This document shows, in pieces, positions 32,831 to 40,719 of a stretch of 64,000 nt of DNA. The position numbers were made by a program, and so were the translations under genes. This DNA is from Kitasatospora sp. Root107. GTDB taxonomy: Bacteria > Actinomycetota > Actinomycetes > Streptomycetales > Streptomycetaceae. The notes under the pieces were generated by a model that saw only the letters and a list, made by a program, of their open reading frames with translations, did not search any database and was not told the DNA's origin. The stretch spans positions 124,108 through 188,107 of the forward strand of contig NZ_LMCT01000045.1 of NCBI RefSeq assembly GCF_001424875.1. Direction: 5' to 3'. Position 1 is the first letter of the stretch. Each line of letters begins with the position of its first letter.

Positions 32831-33430
32831 TCAGGTGAGCGCGAGCTCGCGGCGCCGACGGCGTACCAGCCGGGCCACCGTGGTGCTGATCGCGGTCGCC
32901 GCGACGCAGGAGACCGCCAGGCTCAGCCAGTCGGTGTTGAACCAGTGGCTGTTCAGCCAGCCCAGACTCACGATGTACGAGGCCCAGATCAGCGCGGCCA
33001 GCGCCGACATCCGGAGGAAGCGGCGTGAGGAGGAGGCGGAGTGGCCGACGGCCAGGTTGAGGACGGTCCGCCCGGCCGGGACGAAGCGGGCCACGATCAC
33101 CACGGCGGCGGCCGTCCGACTGGTCTGCCCGCTGAAGTACTGCTGCAGCCGTTCGACACTGGCCGCCAGTTCGGGGCGGTCGTCGAGCCGACGTTGCACC
33201 CGGGGCGAACCACGGCGGGCGAGATTCAGCAGAACGAAGTCACCCAGGAAGGAAGCCACCGCGACACCGGCCGCGAGCAGCAGCGGCGCACCGTCCACCT
33301 CGGCGGTGTTCAGGACGGCCAGGATCACCAGGGTGCCGCTCGGCAGGAAGGGCAGGAAGGCGTCACCGAGTACGGCAAAGAGCGCGAGTACGCAGATCCA
33401 TACCGGCCCTACCAGCGCTGCGGCGTCCAA
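32831..33430 (-). CDS. DedA-family membrane protein
   Basis: A membrane protein of 199 residues, the usual DedA size, with five hydrophobic segments. Family motifs: GDAFLPFLPSGTLVILA near the N-terminus, FLGDFVLLNLARRG, and ARFVPAGRTVLNLAVG (the conserved Arg and Pro). DedA proteins are implicated in lipid-carrier or phospholipid flipping and in envelope homeostasis. It starts with TTG at 33430, chosen because GAGGGAG is nine bases upstream and no ATG/GTG fits. The tail is Arg-rich. Confidence 0.85.
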   Translation of the reverse strand: MDAAALVGPVWICVLALFAVLGDAFLPFLPSGTLVILAVLNTAEVDGAPLLLAAGVAVASFLGDFVLLNLARRGSPRVQRRLDDRPELAASVERLQQYFSGQTSRTAAAVVIVARFVPAGRTVLNLAVGHSASSSRRFLRMSALAALIWASYIVSLGWLNSHWFNTDWLSLAVSCVAATAISTTVARLVRRRRRELALT

Positions 33431-33988
33431 GGCGATGCTCCCTCAACAAGTCTCCGGGAGGTGTCCCAGTGACTACGGGGGTAAACGCTAGCGGGTTGAC
33501 GTTTCATGCCCTGAAGCACCCCCGTGTGTCGGGTGTCACGATATGACCCCGGGCGAGTCGGCAGCCGCTCGGGGAGGGTGGCCGGATTGGCGTGAGCCCC
33601 TGAGGCGGGGTGCCGCTCCAGGGGCTCACAGGGGTCCAGCGGAACTGGTCCAGCCCGCCGACCTTGCAGGTGGGAGTGGGCGTGCTGATGCACTGCCCTA
33701 CTGATCGGAAAGCCTGCCCGAAAGGATTGCGGCGGCGCGAGTCCTACGGCTGGCGACTTCTCGCGCTGGCGTCAATTCGCCACCCCCTAATTCACCTCCT
33801 GGTGAAGGGTGCTGTCGGATCGTCAGCTCACCAACGGGTGGTAGGCCGGGGGATCGGTGACACCCGGTGCCGCCCGGCCGACGGCGGTCGAGCCCGCCCA
33901 CCGGGAACAGGAGACCACCCGGCTCGGTTGGTTGAGTCCCGACGGCAGGAACGGACACCCCGCACCTGTCAGAAGGGAGAACCCCGGC
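33431..33988. other. Intergenic region of 558 bp without a supported gene
   Basis: Between divergent dedA and the luciferase-like gene. It holds a perfect 11-bp hairpin at 33592-33629, a duplicated GGTCCAGC (33633-33640 and 33647-33654), the ribosome binding site of the downstream gene (AGAAGGGAG near 33971-33979), and an A/T-richer patch around 33770-33800. No RNA gene or coding ORF could be supported. Confidence 0.6.
33592..33629. terminator. Perfect 11-bp hairpin in dedA/luciferase-like gap
   Basis: GTGAGCCCCTG pairs with CAGGGGCTCAC around a 16-nt loop. No coding gene ends nearby (both neighbours diverge), so it may be a leader structure or the end of an unannotated small transcript. Confidence 0.4.
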
Positions 33989-35080
33989 ATGACCTCCGAG
34001 GACGAGCCGCAGGCGAGCACACCGCCGGCCCCGCCCGCCGACCCCATCCGTGGCGTGGCCCGGGGCACCGCCCCGGCCCCGCTCTCCATCCTCGACCTCG
34101 CGACGATCGGCGTCGGCTACTCGTCCAGCGAGGCGCTGGGGGCCACCACCGAGCTGGCCCGCAACGCCGAGCGCTGGGGCTACCACCGCTTCTGGGTCGC
34201 CGAGCACCACGGGATGCCCGGAGTCGCCAGCTCCACCCCGGCCGTGCTGCTGGCCCACCTCGGCGCGCACACCCGCACCCTTCGGCTCGGTTCCGGCGGA
34301 GTGATGCTGCCCAACCACGCGCCGCTGGCCATCGCGGAGCAGTTCGGCCTGCTGGAGTCGCTGCACCCGGGCCGGATCGACCTCGGCCTCGGCCGGGCGC
34401 CCGGCACCGACCCGGCCACCGCCCGCGCGCTGCGCCGGGGTGTGGCGGACAGTCCGGACGACTTCCCGCAGCAGCTCTCGGAGCTGCTGCACTTCATGGA
34501 CGGTGACTTCCCGGACGGGCACCCGTACGCCAGGCTCAGCGCCGTACCCCAGGGGGACGGGCGGCCGCCGGTCTGGCTGCTCGGCTCGTCCGGCTTCAGC
34601 GCCCAGCTGGCGGGGCGGCTCGGCCTGCCGTTCGCCTTCGCGCACCACTTCAGCGCGGCCAACACCGTCCCCGCGCTCGACCTCTACCGCTCGTCCTTCC
34701 GCCCCTCGGCCGTCCTGGACGAGCCGTACGCGCTGATCGGGGTGAGCGCGGTGGCGGCCGACGACGAGCGGCAGGCCAGGCGGCTGGCCCGGTCGGCGGG
34801 GTTGGCCATGCTCCGGCTGCGCCGCGGCACACCGGGGCTGATCCCGACCCCGGACGAGGCGGAGCAGTACCCGTACAGCCCGGCCGAGGCCGACTTCCTG
34901 GATGCTTGGCTCGCCAACGTCGTACTCGGTGCCCCGGGCGAGGTGGCCGACGGGTTGGAGGCACTGCGCAAGCGGACGGGTGCCCAGGAGCTGATGGTGA
35001 CCTCGCACATCCACGGTCACGAGGCGCGGCAGCGCTCGTACGGGCTGATCGCGGAGGCATACGGGTTGAGTGAGAGCTGA
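33989..35080 (+). CDS. Luciferase-like (LLM class) flavin-dependent oxidoreductase
   Basis: A flavin- or F420-dependent monooxygenase of the bacterial-luciferase fold, 363 residues, MsnO8/YhbW-like group. Motifs: WGYHRFWVAEHHGMPGVASSTPAVLLAHL near strand 2-3, GSGGVMLPNHAPLAIAEQFGLLESLHPGRIDLGLGRAPG, and VWLLGSSGFSAQLAGRLGLPFAFAHHF. The start ATG 33989 has AAGGGAG about nine bases upstream. Monocistronic, convergent with the PAS-GGDEF-EAL gene (23-bp gap). Substrate unknown. Confidence 0.88.
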   Translation: MTSEDEPQASTPPAPPADPIRGVARGTAPAPLSILDLATIGVGYSSSEALGATTELARNAERWGYHRFWVAEHHGMPGVASSTPAVLLAHLGAHTRTLRLGSGGVMLPNHAPLAIAEQFGLLESLHPGRIDLGLGRAPGTDPATARALRRGVADSPDDFPQQLSELLHFMDGDFPDGHPYARLSAVPQGDGRPPVWLLGSSGFSAQLAGRLGLPFAFAHHFSAANTVPALDLYRSSFRPSAVLDEPYALIGVSAVAADDERQARRLARSAGLAMLRLRRGTPGLIPTPDEAEQYPYSPAEADFLDAWLANVVLGAPGEVADGLEALRKRTGAQELMVTSHIHGHEARQRSYGLIAEAYGLSES

Positions 35081-35103
35081 CGGTCGGTAGCCACGACGGC
35101 CCG

Positions 35104-37077
35104 TCAGGCCGAGCGGACGCGACCCTCGCGCAGTATGGCCGCGATCCGCTCGGCCTCGCCCGGCCGGGCGAAGTACCAGCCCTGGGCGGTGTCGCAGCCG
35201 GTGAGCCGCAGGCGTTCGGCCTGGGAGGCGTTCTCGATGCCCTCGGCCGTCACGGTCAGGCCGAGCGCGTGTGCCAGCTGGACCATCGCGCCGACGATCT
35301 GCTCGTCCGCGTCGGTGCGCCGGAAGCGACTGTCCGGGCGCCCGCCCGGAGCCGGGTCGCGGAAGCCTTCGATGAAGCTGCCGTCCAACTTGAGCACGTG
35401 CACCGGCAGCCGGGACAGGTAGGCGAGGTTGGAGTACCCGGTGCCGAAGTCGTCGATGGCGATCCGGATGCCCATGTCCGCCAGCGCCTGGAGAGCCTGG
35501 ACCGGGCGGCCGCCGGGGCCGAGCACCGCGCTCTCGGTGATCTCCAGCTGGAGCAGCCGGGCGGGCAGGCCGGTGAGCTTCAGCGCCTGGGCGACGTCGG
35601 CCACCACGTCGGAGTCCCAGATCTGACGGGCCGCCAGGTTGACGCTGACGAAGGTCTCGGCGTCGGGGAACTCCAGCAGCCAGCGCTTGGCCTGCCGGCA
35701 GGACTCCTCCAACACCCACTTGCCCAGCGGCACGATGGCGCCGGACTCCTCGGCGAGCGGGATGAAACGGTCGGGGGAGAGCGTCCCGTATCGGGGATGC
35801 CGCCAGCGGACCAGCGCCTCGGCGCCGTGCACGGTGCCGTCGGCCAGTCCCACCAGCGGCTGGTACTCGACGGTGAACTCGCCGCGCTCCAGTGCCGGTC
35901 GCAGCGCGGTGGCCAGCCGCTGCCTGGTCAGCTGGTGGGCGCCGCGGTCCGGGTCGTAGAGCGTCCAGCGGGCCCGGCCGTCCGCCTTGGACCAGTAGAG
36001 CGTGGCGTCGGCGTCCTTCAGCAGGTCGGTGGGGGTGGTCTCGACGATCCGACGCTCGACCACTCCGACGCTCGCGGTCACCACCAGCTGCTGGCCGGCC
36101 ACGTCGAACGGCTCCTCCAGCATCTTGATCAGCTCGGCGGCGAGCGAGGTCAGCTGCTCGCTCCCGTCGCTGTCGCAGACCAGCACGGCGAACTCGTCGC
36201 CGCCCAGCCGGGCCACCAGCCGGCCGTCGCCCCGGGCGAAGCCGTGTTCCAGCCGGGCGGCCACCGCCACCAGGAGCTCGTCGCCGACATGGTGTCCGAG
36301 GGTCTCGTTGATCGCTGCGAAGCCGTCCAGGTCGACGTAACAGAGACCGACCCGCTTGCCCTGACCGGCGAGCTCGGTCAGCTGGGGGAGCCTGTCCGGA
36401 CCGTCCGGCCTCGCCGAGCTGTCCAGTTCGCCGGGACCGACGGGATCGACCGGATCGGGCACGGGGGCATCGGCGGCATCAGCGGCGTCGGGGGCCTCGG
36501 TGGCTTCGGCGAGCTGGCCGGGCCCGAAGAGCGCGTTGAGCCGCTCGAAGAAGAGGGTGCGGTTCGGCAGTCTGGTCAGGGGGTCGTGCATCGCCTGGTA
36601 GGCGAGCTGGTCGCCGAGCAGTCGCTGCTCGGTCACGTCCTCGACCATGGCGAGGGTGTACATCGGGTGCCCGGCGCCGTCCCGGATCAGCGAGATGGTC
36701 ACGTTGCTCCAGACCGCGTGACCTTCGCGGTGCTTGAGCTTCTTCTCCACCCGCAGTCGGTCACGCTCGCCGCGGAGCAGCTCCAGATAGAGCCGCCGGG
36801 GGGTGTCCTCGGGGTCGATGATCTCGTGGATGTGCGTCCGCACCAGGTTCGGCGCCTCACGGCCGATCATGGCGGCGAAGGCCGGGTTGGCCTCGATGAT
36901 CCGGTCGTCGGAGCCGATCAGGGCCATGCCGATCCCGGCGTCGGCGAAGGCCGCACGGAAACGGGATTCGCTGGCCTGGAGTGCGTCGACAAGTGAGTCC
37001 GGGCCGCTGTCGCCCAGGCCCAGTGGTCCGGAGCAGACCGGGCAGAAACGGTCGGTCCCCTCGTTCCGACCCGGCAC
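35104..37077 (-). CDS. PAS-GGDEF-EAL cyclic-di-GMP enzyme
   Basis: A soluble 657-residue signalling protein. Order: a short N-terminal CPVC motif (residues 12-15) that could bind zinc or be redox active, a PAS domain (about 35-150), GGDEF (about 160-380) and EAL (about 385-650). The cyclase motif LGGDEF (residues 291-296) and the phosphodiesterase motif EAL (420-422), with DDFGTGYSNL and the ITESAV segment, are intact, so both activities are possible. The GGDEF domain has an Asp/Pro/Ala-rich insertion of about 50 residues (188-238). No membrane helix. Start GTG 37077 has GGGAG eight bases upstream. It is probably involved in c-di-GMP control of development. Confidence 0.93.
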   Translation of the reverse strand: MPGRNEGTDRFCPVCSGPLGLGDSGPDSLVDALQASESRFRAAFADAGIGMALIGSDDRIIEANPAFAAMIGREAPNLVRTHIHEIIDPEDTPRRLYLELLRGERDRLRVEKKLKHREGHAVWSNVTISLIRDGAGHPMYTLAMVEDVTEQRLLGDQLAYQAMHDPLTRLPNRTLFFERLNALFGPGQLAEATEAPDAADAADAPVPDPVDPVGPGELDSSARPDGPDRLPQLTELAGQGKRVGLCYVDLDGFAAINETLGHHVGDELLVAVAARLEHGFARGDGRLVARLGGDEFAVLVCDSDGSEQLTSLAAELIKMLEEPFDVAGQQLVVTASVGVVERRIVETTPTDLLKDADATLYWSKADGRARWTLYDPDRGAHQLTRQRLATALRPALERGEFTVEYQPLVGLADGTVHGAEALVRWRHPRYGTLSPDRFIPLAEESGAIVPLGKWVLEESCRQAKRWLLEFPDAETFVSVNLAARQIWDSDVVADVAQALKLTGLPARLLQLEITESAVLGPGGRPVQALQALADMGIRIAIDDFGTGYSNLAYLSRLPVHVLKLDGSFIEGFRDPAPGGRPDSRFRRTDADEQIVGAMVQLAHALGLTVTAEGIENASQAERLRLTGCDTAQGWYFARPGEAERIAAILREGRVRSA

Positions 37078-37431
37078 GGCATGCTCCCGTCCGCTGCTGA
37101 TGCTGCTCCCGCCGACCGCACCGCAGTGGCCGGCTCACCGCTCTGTGAGGCCCTCGACGTTCGGTCGACGTTCGGTGCGGAGAACGCGGGTGGATGGCGT
37201 TCGGCAAGGAAGCAGGGCGCTGCCGTGATCATAGGACGCGCGCAGTTGCAACGGCGACCGCCGCCAGGGTGATTCGTCAGGTTTCGCGGCAACCGTGCCG
37301 GTACGTGACGGCGCCCCCGGTACGCATCGTGAGATGCATACCGGGGGCGCACGCGCCCCCTTCCGCCCCTCTTGTCGGACAGCATTACTTGTCGGACGGA
37401 GAGTCAGGGAGCGGTGTGACGGCGAGCAGCG
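37078..37431. other. Intergenic region of 354 bp
   Basis: It lies between the OsmC-like gene (ending at 37432, minus) and the start of the cyclic-di-GMP gene (minus). It holds a strong terminator hairpin (37311-37350) and, between that and 37077, the presumed promoter of the cyclic-di-GMP gene. No gene was seen. Confidence 0.6.
37311..37350 (-). terminator. Strong terminator hairpin after osmC-like gene
   Basis: A 12-bp stem (GCGCCCCCGGTA/TACCGGGGGCGC), one C-A mismatch and a 5-bp stem (GCATC/GATGC) with a GTGA tetraloop. It lies about 80 bp downstream of the OsmC-like stop. Confidence 0.75.
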
Positions 37432-37860
37432 TCAGGCGAGCTTCGCGGTCAGCGTGATGGTGGTGCCGGTCATCGCCTTGCTCACCGGGCAGTTGACCTT
37501 GGCGTCCTCGGCTGCCTTCACGAAGGCAGCCTCGTCGATGCCGGGGACCTGGCCGACGACGGTCAGGTGGATGCCGGTGATCCCGGCGCCCGGCTGGAAG
37601 GTGACATCGGCCTGGGTGTCCAGAGCGGTGGGCGGGGTGCCCGCGCCTGCCAGCGCGTGCGAGAGGCCCATCGAGAAGCAGGCCGAGTGCGCGGCCGCGA
37701 TGAGCTCCTCGGGGCTGGTCCTCCCGTTCGCCGCCTCATCCGTGCGGGCAGGCCATGAGACCGGGAACTGGCCGAGGCCGGAGGAGGAGAAGGTGACCTC
37801 GCCCTTGCCTTCGAGCAGATTGCCTTGCCAGGCGGTGCGCGCGGTACGGGTGGCTGCCAT
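37432..37860 (-). CDS. OsmC-family peroxiredoxin
   Basis: A thiol peroxidase acting on organic hydroperoxides, 142 residues, cytoplasmic. The two catalytic cysteines are in AAHSACFSMGL and VNCPVSKA, and the N-terminal strand pattern (TARTAWQGNLLEGKGEVTFSS) fits the OsmC rather than the Ohr subgroup. Start ATG 37860 has an excellent AGGAGG site nine bases upstream. It is divergent from the chorismate mutase gene. Confidence 0.92.
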   Translation of the reverse strand: MAATRTARTAWQGNLLEGKGEVTFSSSGLGQFPVSWPARTDEAANGRTSPEELIAAAHSACFSMGLSHALAGAGTPPTALDTQADVTFQPGAGITGIHLTVVGQVPGIDEAAFVKAAEDAKVNCPVSKAMTGTTITLTAKLA

Positions 37861-38076
37861 GATCAGGTACCTCCTGTGCTTGGGGGACTGCTGGTCCGTC
37901 AGTTCCGGTCATGCCGCGTTCAGCCTACGTGTCGAACACCACACGAAGGCCCGAAAGCCGGTTGCCGGTCCGCCGTCGTGTCCACATGGCGGACGAAGGT
38001 GACACACTCCGGGCTGGCCAGGTGGCTGCACTGTTAGATTGCGAGAGCCCAGTCAGCTAGCTCCGGAGCCACCCCG

Positions 38077-38475
38077 ATGACGGATCAGCCCACGAACTCC
38101 GCCGCCACCACCGCCGGTTCCTCGGCCAGTTCCAAGGCCAGTTCCACGGCCGCCACCGGCGCCGCCGCCGACGGGAACGGTGGGATCGCCGAGTCGGTCC
38201 GGGCCGAGCTGGTCAGCCTGCGCGAGAGCATCGACAACATCGACGCCGCCGTGGTCCACATGCTGGCCGAGCGGTTCAAGGCGACCCAGCGGGTCGGCCG
38301 GCTCAAGGCCGAGCACAAGCTGCCGCCCGCCGATCCGGCCAGGGAGCGGGCGCAGATCGCCCGGCTGCGGGAACTCGCCGCCGGCGCGCACCTGGATCCG
38401 GTGTTCGCGGAGAAGTTCCTGAACTTCATCATCGCCGAGGTGATCAGGCACCACGAGGCGATCGCCCAGTCCTGA
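38077..38475 (+). CDS. Chorismate mutase, AroQ class
   Basis: Converts chorismate to prephenate for Phe/Tyr synthesis. 132 residues: a Ser/Ala/Thr/Gly-rich disordered N-terminus (about 35 residues) and an AroQ helical domain of about 90 residues (RAELVSLRESIDNIDAAVVHMLAERFKATQRVGRLKAEHKLPPADPARE). The active-site Arg in the first helix, Lys in VGRLKA and Arg/Glu in PARE are present. There is no signal peptide, so it is the cytoplasmic form. GGAG at 38064-38067 precedes ATG 38077. Confidence 0.9.
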   Translation: MTDQPTNSAATTAGSSASSKASSTAATGAAADGNGGIAESVRAELVSLRESIDNIDAAVVHMLAERFKATQRVGRLKAEHKLPPADPARERAQIARLRELAAGAHLDPVFAEKFLNFIIAEVIRHHEAIAQS

Positions 38476-38623
38476 GGCGACCCGGGCCCGTTGCTGCGGC
38501 CCGACAAAACCCGCGAGCCACCCTAATCTGTCAGTGGTGGCTAAATGTCTGATTTCGCGACAGTTCCTGTGCGGCGTTAGCGTGCTGTTCTCCCCGGACC
38601 CCCGGAAAGGCAAGGACAGCGCG

Positions 38624-38782
38624 ATGGCCAGGAAGTCCCAGCCCCAAAAGCCCCAGTCCAAGAAGCAGGACGGCACCAGGCGAGCGGCGTCGGCCGCGCC
38701 GGCCACGGGTGTCGGGGCGGTCGTGGTGTTCCGGCGACGTTCCGCCGAGTCCGCACCGGGCTTCGGCCCGCAGGCGGCCTGA
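38624..38782 (+). CDS. Small basic protein of unknown function
   Basis: I do not recognise this 52-residue protein. It begins MARKSQPQKPQSKKQDG (Lys/Gln/Pro-rich) and ends with a short hydrophobic patch followed by FRRRSAESAPG. ATG 38624 is chosen because AAGGACAGC lies upstream (AAGG 10 nt away). Its stop is 3 bp before the signal-peptidase start, so the two are probably co-translated. Coding status rests on position and codon bias only. Confidence 0.45.
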   Translation: MARKSQPQKPQSKKQDGTRRAASAAPATGVGAVVVFRRRSAESAPGFGPQAA

Positions 38783-38785
38783 TCC

Positions 38786-39565
38786 GTGACCCTTCCTCAG
38801 TCCGGCCCAGTGGTGGAGACGTCGCCCCCTGCCGCCGAGCACAGCGCACAGCACCACCTCACCGGGACCGGCGGCAAGGCCAAAGCCAAGACCCGAGCCA
38901 AGGCCAAGGTCGACGGACGTCGCCGCAGGCTGCCCTGGTGGGTCGAGTTCCCCGCGATGATCGTGCTCGGCCTGGTGATCGCGCTGGCCATCAAGACCTG
39001 CCTGTTCCAGGTGTTCAGCATCCCGTCCGGTTCGATGGAGAACACCCTGCGGATCGGTGACCGGGTGGCCGTCAACAAGATGGCACCCCTGCTGGGCTGG
39101 GAGCCCAAGCCCGGCGAACCGGTGGTGTTCAAGGACCCGGGCGGCTGGCTGCCTCGGCAGCCGACCGCCGGCAACGCGTTCTCGGACGCGGTCGGCAGCA
39201 CGCTCAGCTTTGTCGGCCTGCTGCCGCCGAAGGACGACAACTACCTGGTCAAGCGGGTGATCGCGACCGGTGGTGAGACCGTCCGGTGCACCGACAAGAC
39301 CCTCACGGTGAACGGTGCACCGGTGTCCGAGCCGTACCTGCACCCGGGCAACGACTCCTGCTCGGGTCTGGACTTCGGCCCGGTCACCGTTCCGAAGGGG
39401 TACGTCTGGGTGGAGGGCGACCACCGCAGCGACTCGGCCGACTCCCGCTACCACCAAGGCGGCCCGGGGGCCGGAGCCGTCCCGGTGTCCGACGTGGTCG
39501 GCCCGGCGTCGGCGGTCGTCTGGCCGCTGGGTCACCTGGACTGGTTCGGCTGGGCCGGAAAGTGA
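38786..39565 (+). CDS. lepB: Signal peptidase I
   Basis: A membrane serine protease that removes signal peptides from exported proteins. 259 residues: a hydrophilic Lys/Ala-rich N-terminal tail (about 50), one transmembrane helix (about 52-75), the catalytic Ser83 in IPSGSMENTL, the general base Lys156 in YLVKRVIATGGE, and box E GDHRSDSADSR. The length and single N-terminal helix fit streptomycete SipW/X/Y/Z enzymes, which usually occur as a cluster of four; here only one is present. The start GTG 38786 has no obvious ribosome binding site and may rely on coupling to the small gene just before. Confidence 0.93.
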   Translation: MTLPQSGPVVETSPPAAEHSAQHHLTGTGGKAKAKTRAKAKVDGRRRRLPWWVEFPAMIVLGLVIALAIKTCLFQVFSIPSGSMENTLRIGDRVAVNKMAPLLGWEPKPGEPVVFKDPGGWLPRQPTAGNAFSDAVGSTLSFVGLLPPKDDNYLVKRVIATGGETVRCTDKTLTVNGAPVSEPYLHPGNDSCSGLDFGPVTVPKGYVWVEGDHRSDSADSRYHQGGPGAGAVPVSDVVGPASAVVWPLGHLDWFGWAGK

Positions 39566-39641
39566 CCCTCGTCCGGTAGCCGCCGCCTGATCAGCCCCCG
39601 AAGCCCAAGCCCAAGCCCCGGTCCCCGGTCCCGAGTCGGCG

Positions 39642-40640
39642 TCAGCCCCGGCGGCCCGCCACGCTGCGCTCGGCGGGCGGCTGTGCCGTCTCCGGGGTGA
39701 GCTCGGCGGGCCGGCTGGTCTGGGCGGTGAAGGCGCCGATCAGCACCAGCACGCCGCCGACCAGCTGCCAGCCGCCGAGCCGTTCGCCGAGCAGGAACCA
39801 GGCGGCCACGGTGGCGACCACGGCCTCCAGGTTGGCCACCACGGCGGCCACCGCCGGTGAGAGGAACTGCACCGAGACCACGCCGGTCAGGTACGCGAGC
39901 ACGGTGGCGATCAGCACCATCCAGCCGGCGGCCAGGGCGGCGGGCAGCACCCGCCCGTTCATCACCACGTCACCGCCGAGCACGCTCCAGTCCGCCGTCC
40001 ACGGCTGGGTGAACGCGGTCAGTGCGACGGCACCGATCAGCAGGCCGTACGCGCTGATCGCCATCGGGTCGACCGGGCTGTCGCCCTGCCGGCCGGCGTC
40101 GGCGAGCAGGAAGTAGCCGACCTGGCAGCAGGCGGCGCCGAGCCCGAACAGGACGCCGAGCGCGTCGAACGCCAGCCCGTGCCAGACCTCGACCACGCAG
40201 GCCAGGCCCGCCACCGCGACCCCGGCGCCGATGGTGGCGGCCCGGGAGACCGGCTTGCGCTGGACGAACTTGAGGTAGCCGAGTAGCAGCAGCGGCCCGA
40301 GGTACTCGATCAGTAGCGCCACCCCGACCGGGATCCGGGAGATCGAGGCGAAGTAGCAGGCCTGCACCCCGGCCACCGCGAGCAGCCCGAAGCCGATCAT
40401 CAGCCGGGGCCGGCGCCGCACCGCGTCCCGGTGCCTGTACGCGAGCGGGAGCAACACCACCGCCGCACCGGTGACCCGGAGCCAGACCACGTGCAGCGGG
40501 GAGAGCCCCGCTTCGATCAGCGGTTTGGCCGCCGTGCCGGAGCCCCCGAAGGCGAGCGCCGAGATCAGGGCGAGCGAGAGGCCGAGCGACCGGGGGGAGA
40601 GCCAGGAGACCTGAGGGAGTGGCGATGAGGAGCTGTGCAC
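39642..40640 (-). CDS. EamA/DMT-family transporter
   Basis: A membrane transporter of 332 residues with ten hydrophobic segments in two EamA repeats (first repeat: ALISALAFGGSGTAAKPLIEAGLSPLHVVWLRV; second starts near GVLFGLGAACCQVGYFLLAD). Members export amino acids or other metabolites (RhtA-like). The tail is hydrophilic. The GTG start at 40640 lacks a ribosome binding site and could be leaderless. Monocistronic. Confidence 0.88.
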   Translation of the reverse strand: MHSSSSPLPQVSWLSPRSLGLSLALISALAFGGSGTAAKPLIEAGLSPLHVVWLRVTGAAVVLLPLAYRHRDAVRRRPRLMIGFGLLAVAGVQACYFASISRIPVGVALLIEYLGPLLLLGYLKFVQRKPVSRAATIGAGVAVAGLACVVEVWHGLAFDALGVLFGLGAACCQVGYFLLADAGRQGDSPVDPMAISAYGLLIGAVALTAFTQPWTADWSVLGGDVVMNGRVLPAALAAGWMVLIATVLAYLTGVVSVQFLSPAVAAVVANLEAVVATVAAWFLLGERLGGWQLVGGVLVLIGAFTAQTSRPAELTPETAQPPAERSVAGRRG

Positions 40641-40719
40641 CGACGCATTGTGCCAGTCCGACCCGCTGTCGGGTAAGGGGTGTCCATGCCTGACGGTCCT
40701 GCCAGCTGTGGAGCGACGG

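Noticed and set aside
33688..33990. Small ORF upstream of the luciferase-like gene
   Set aside because: The open frame starting near ATG 33690 has unbiased third-codon positions and no ribosome binding site.
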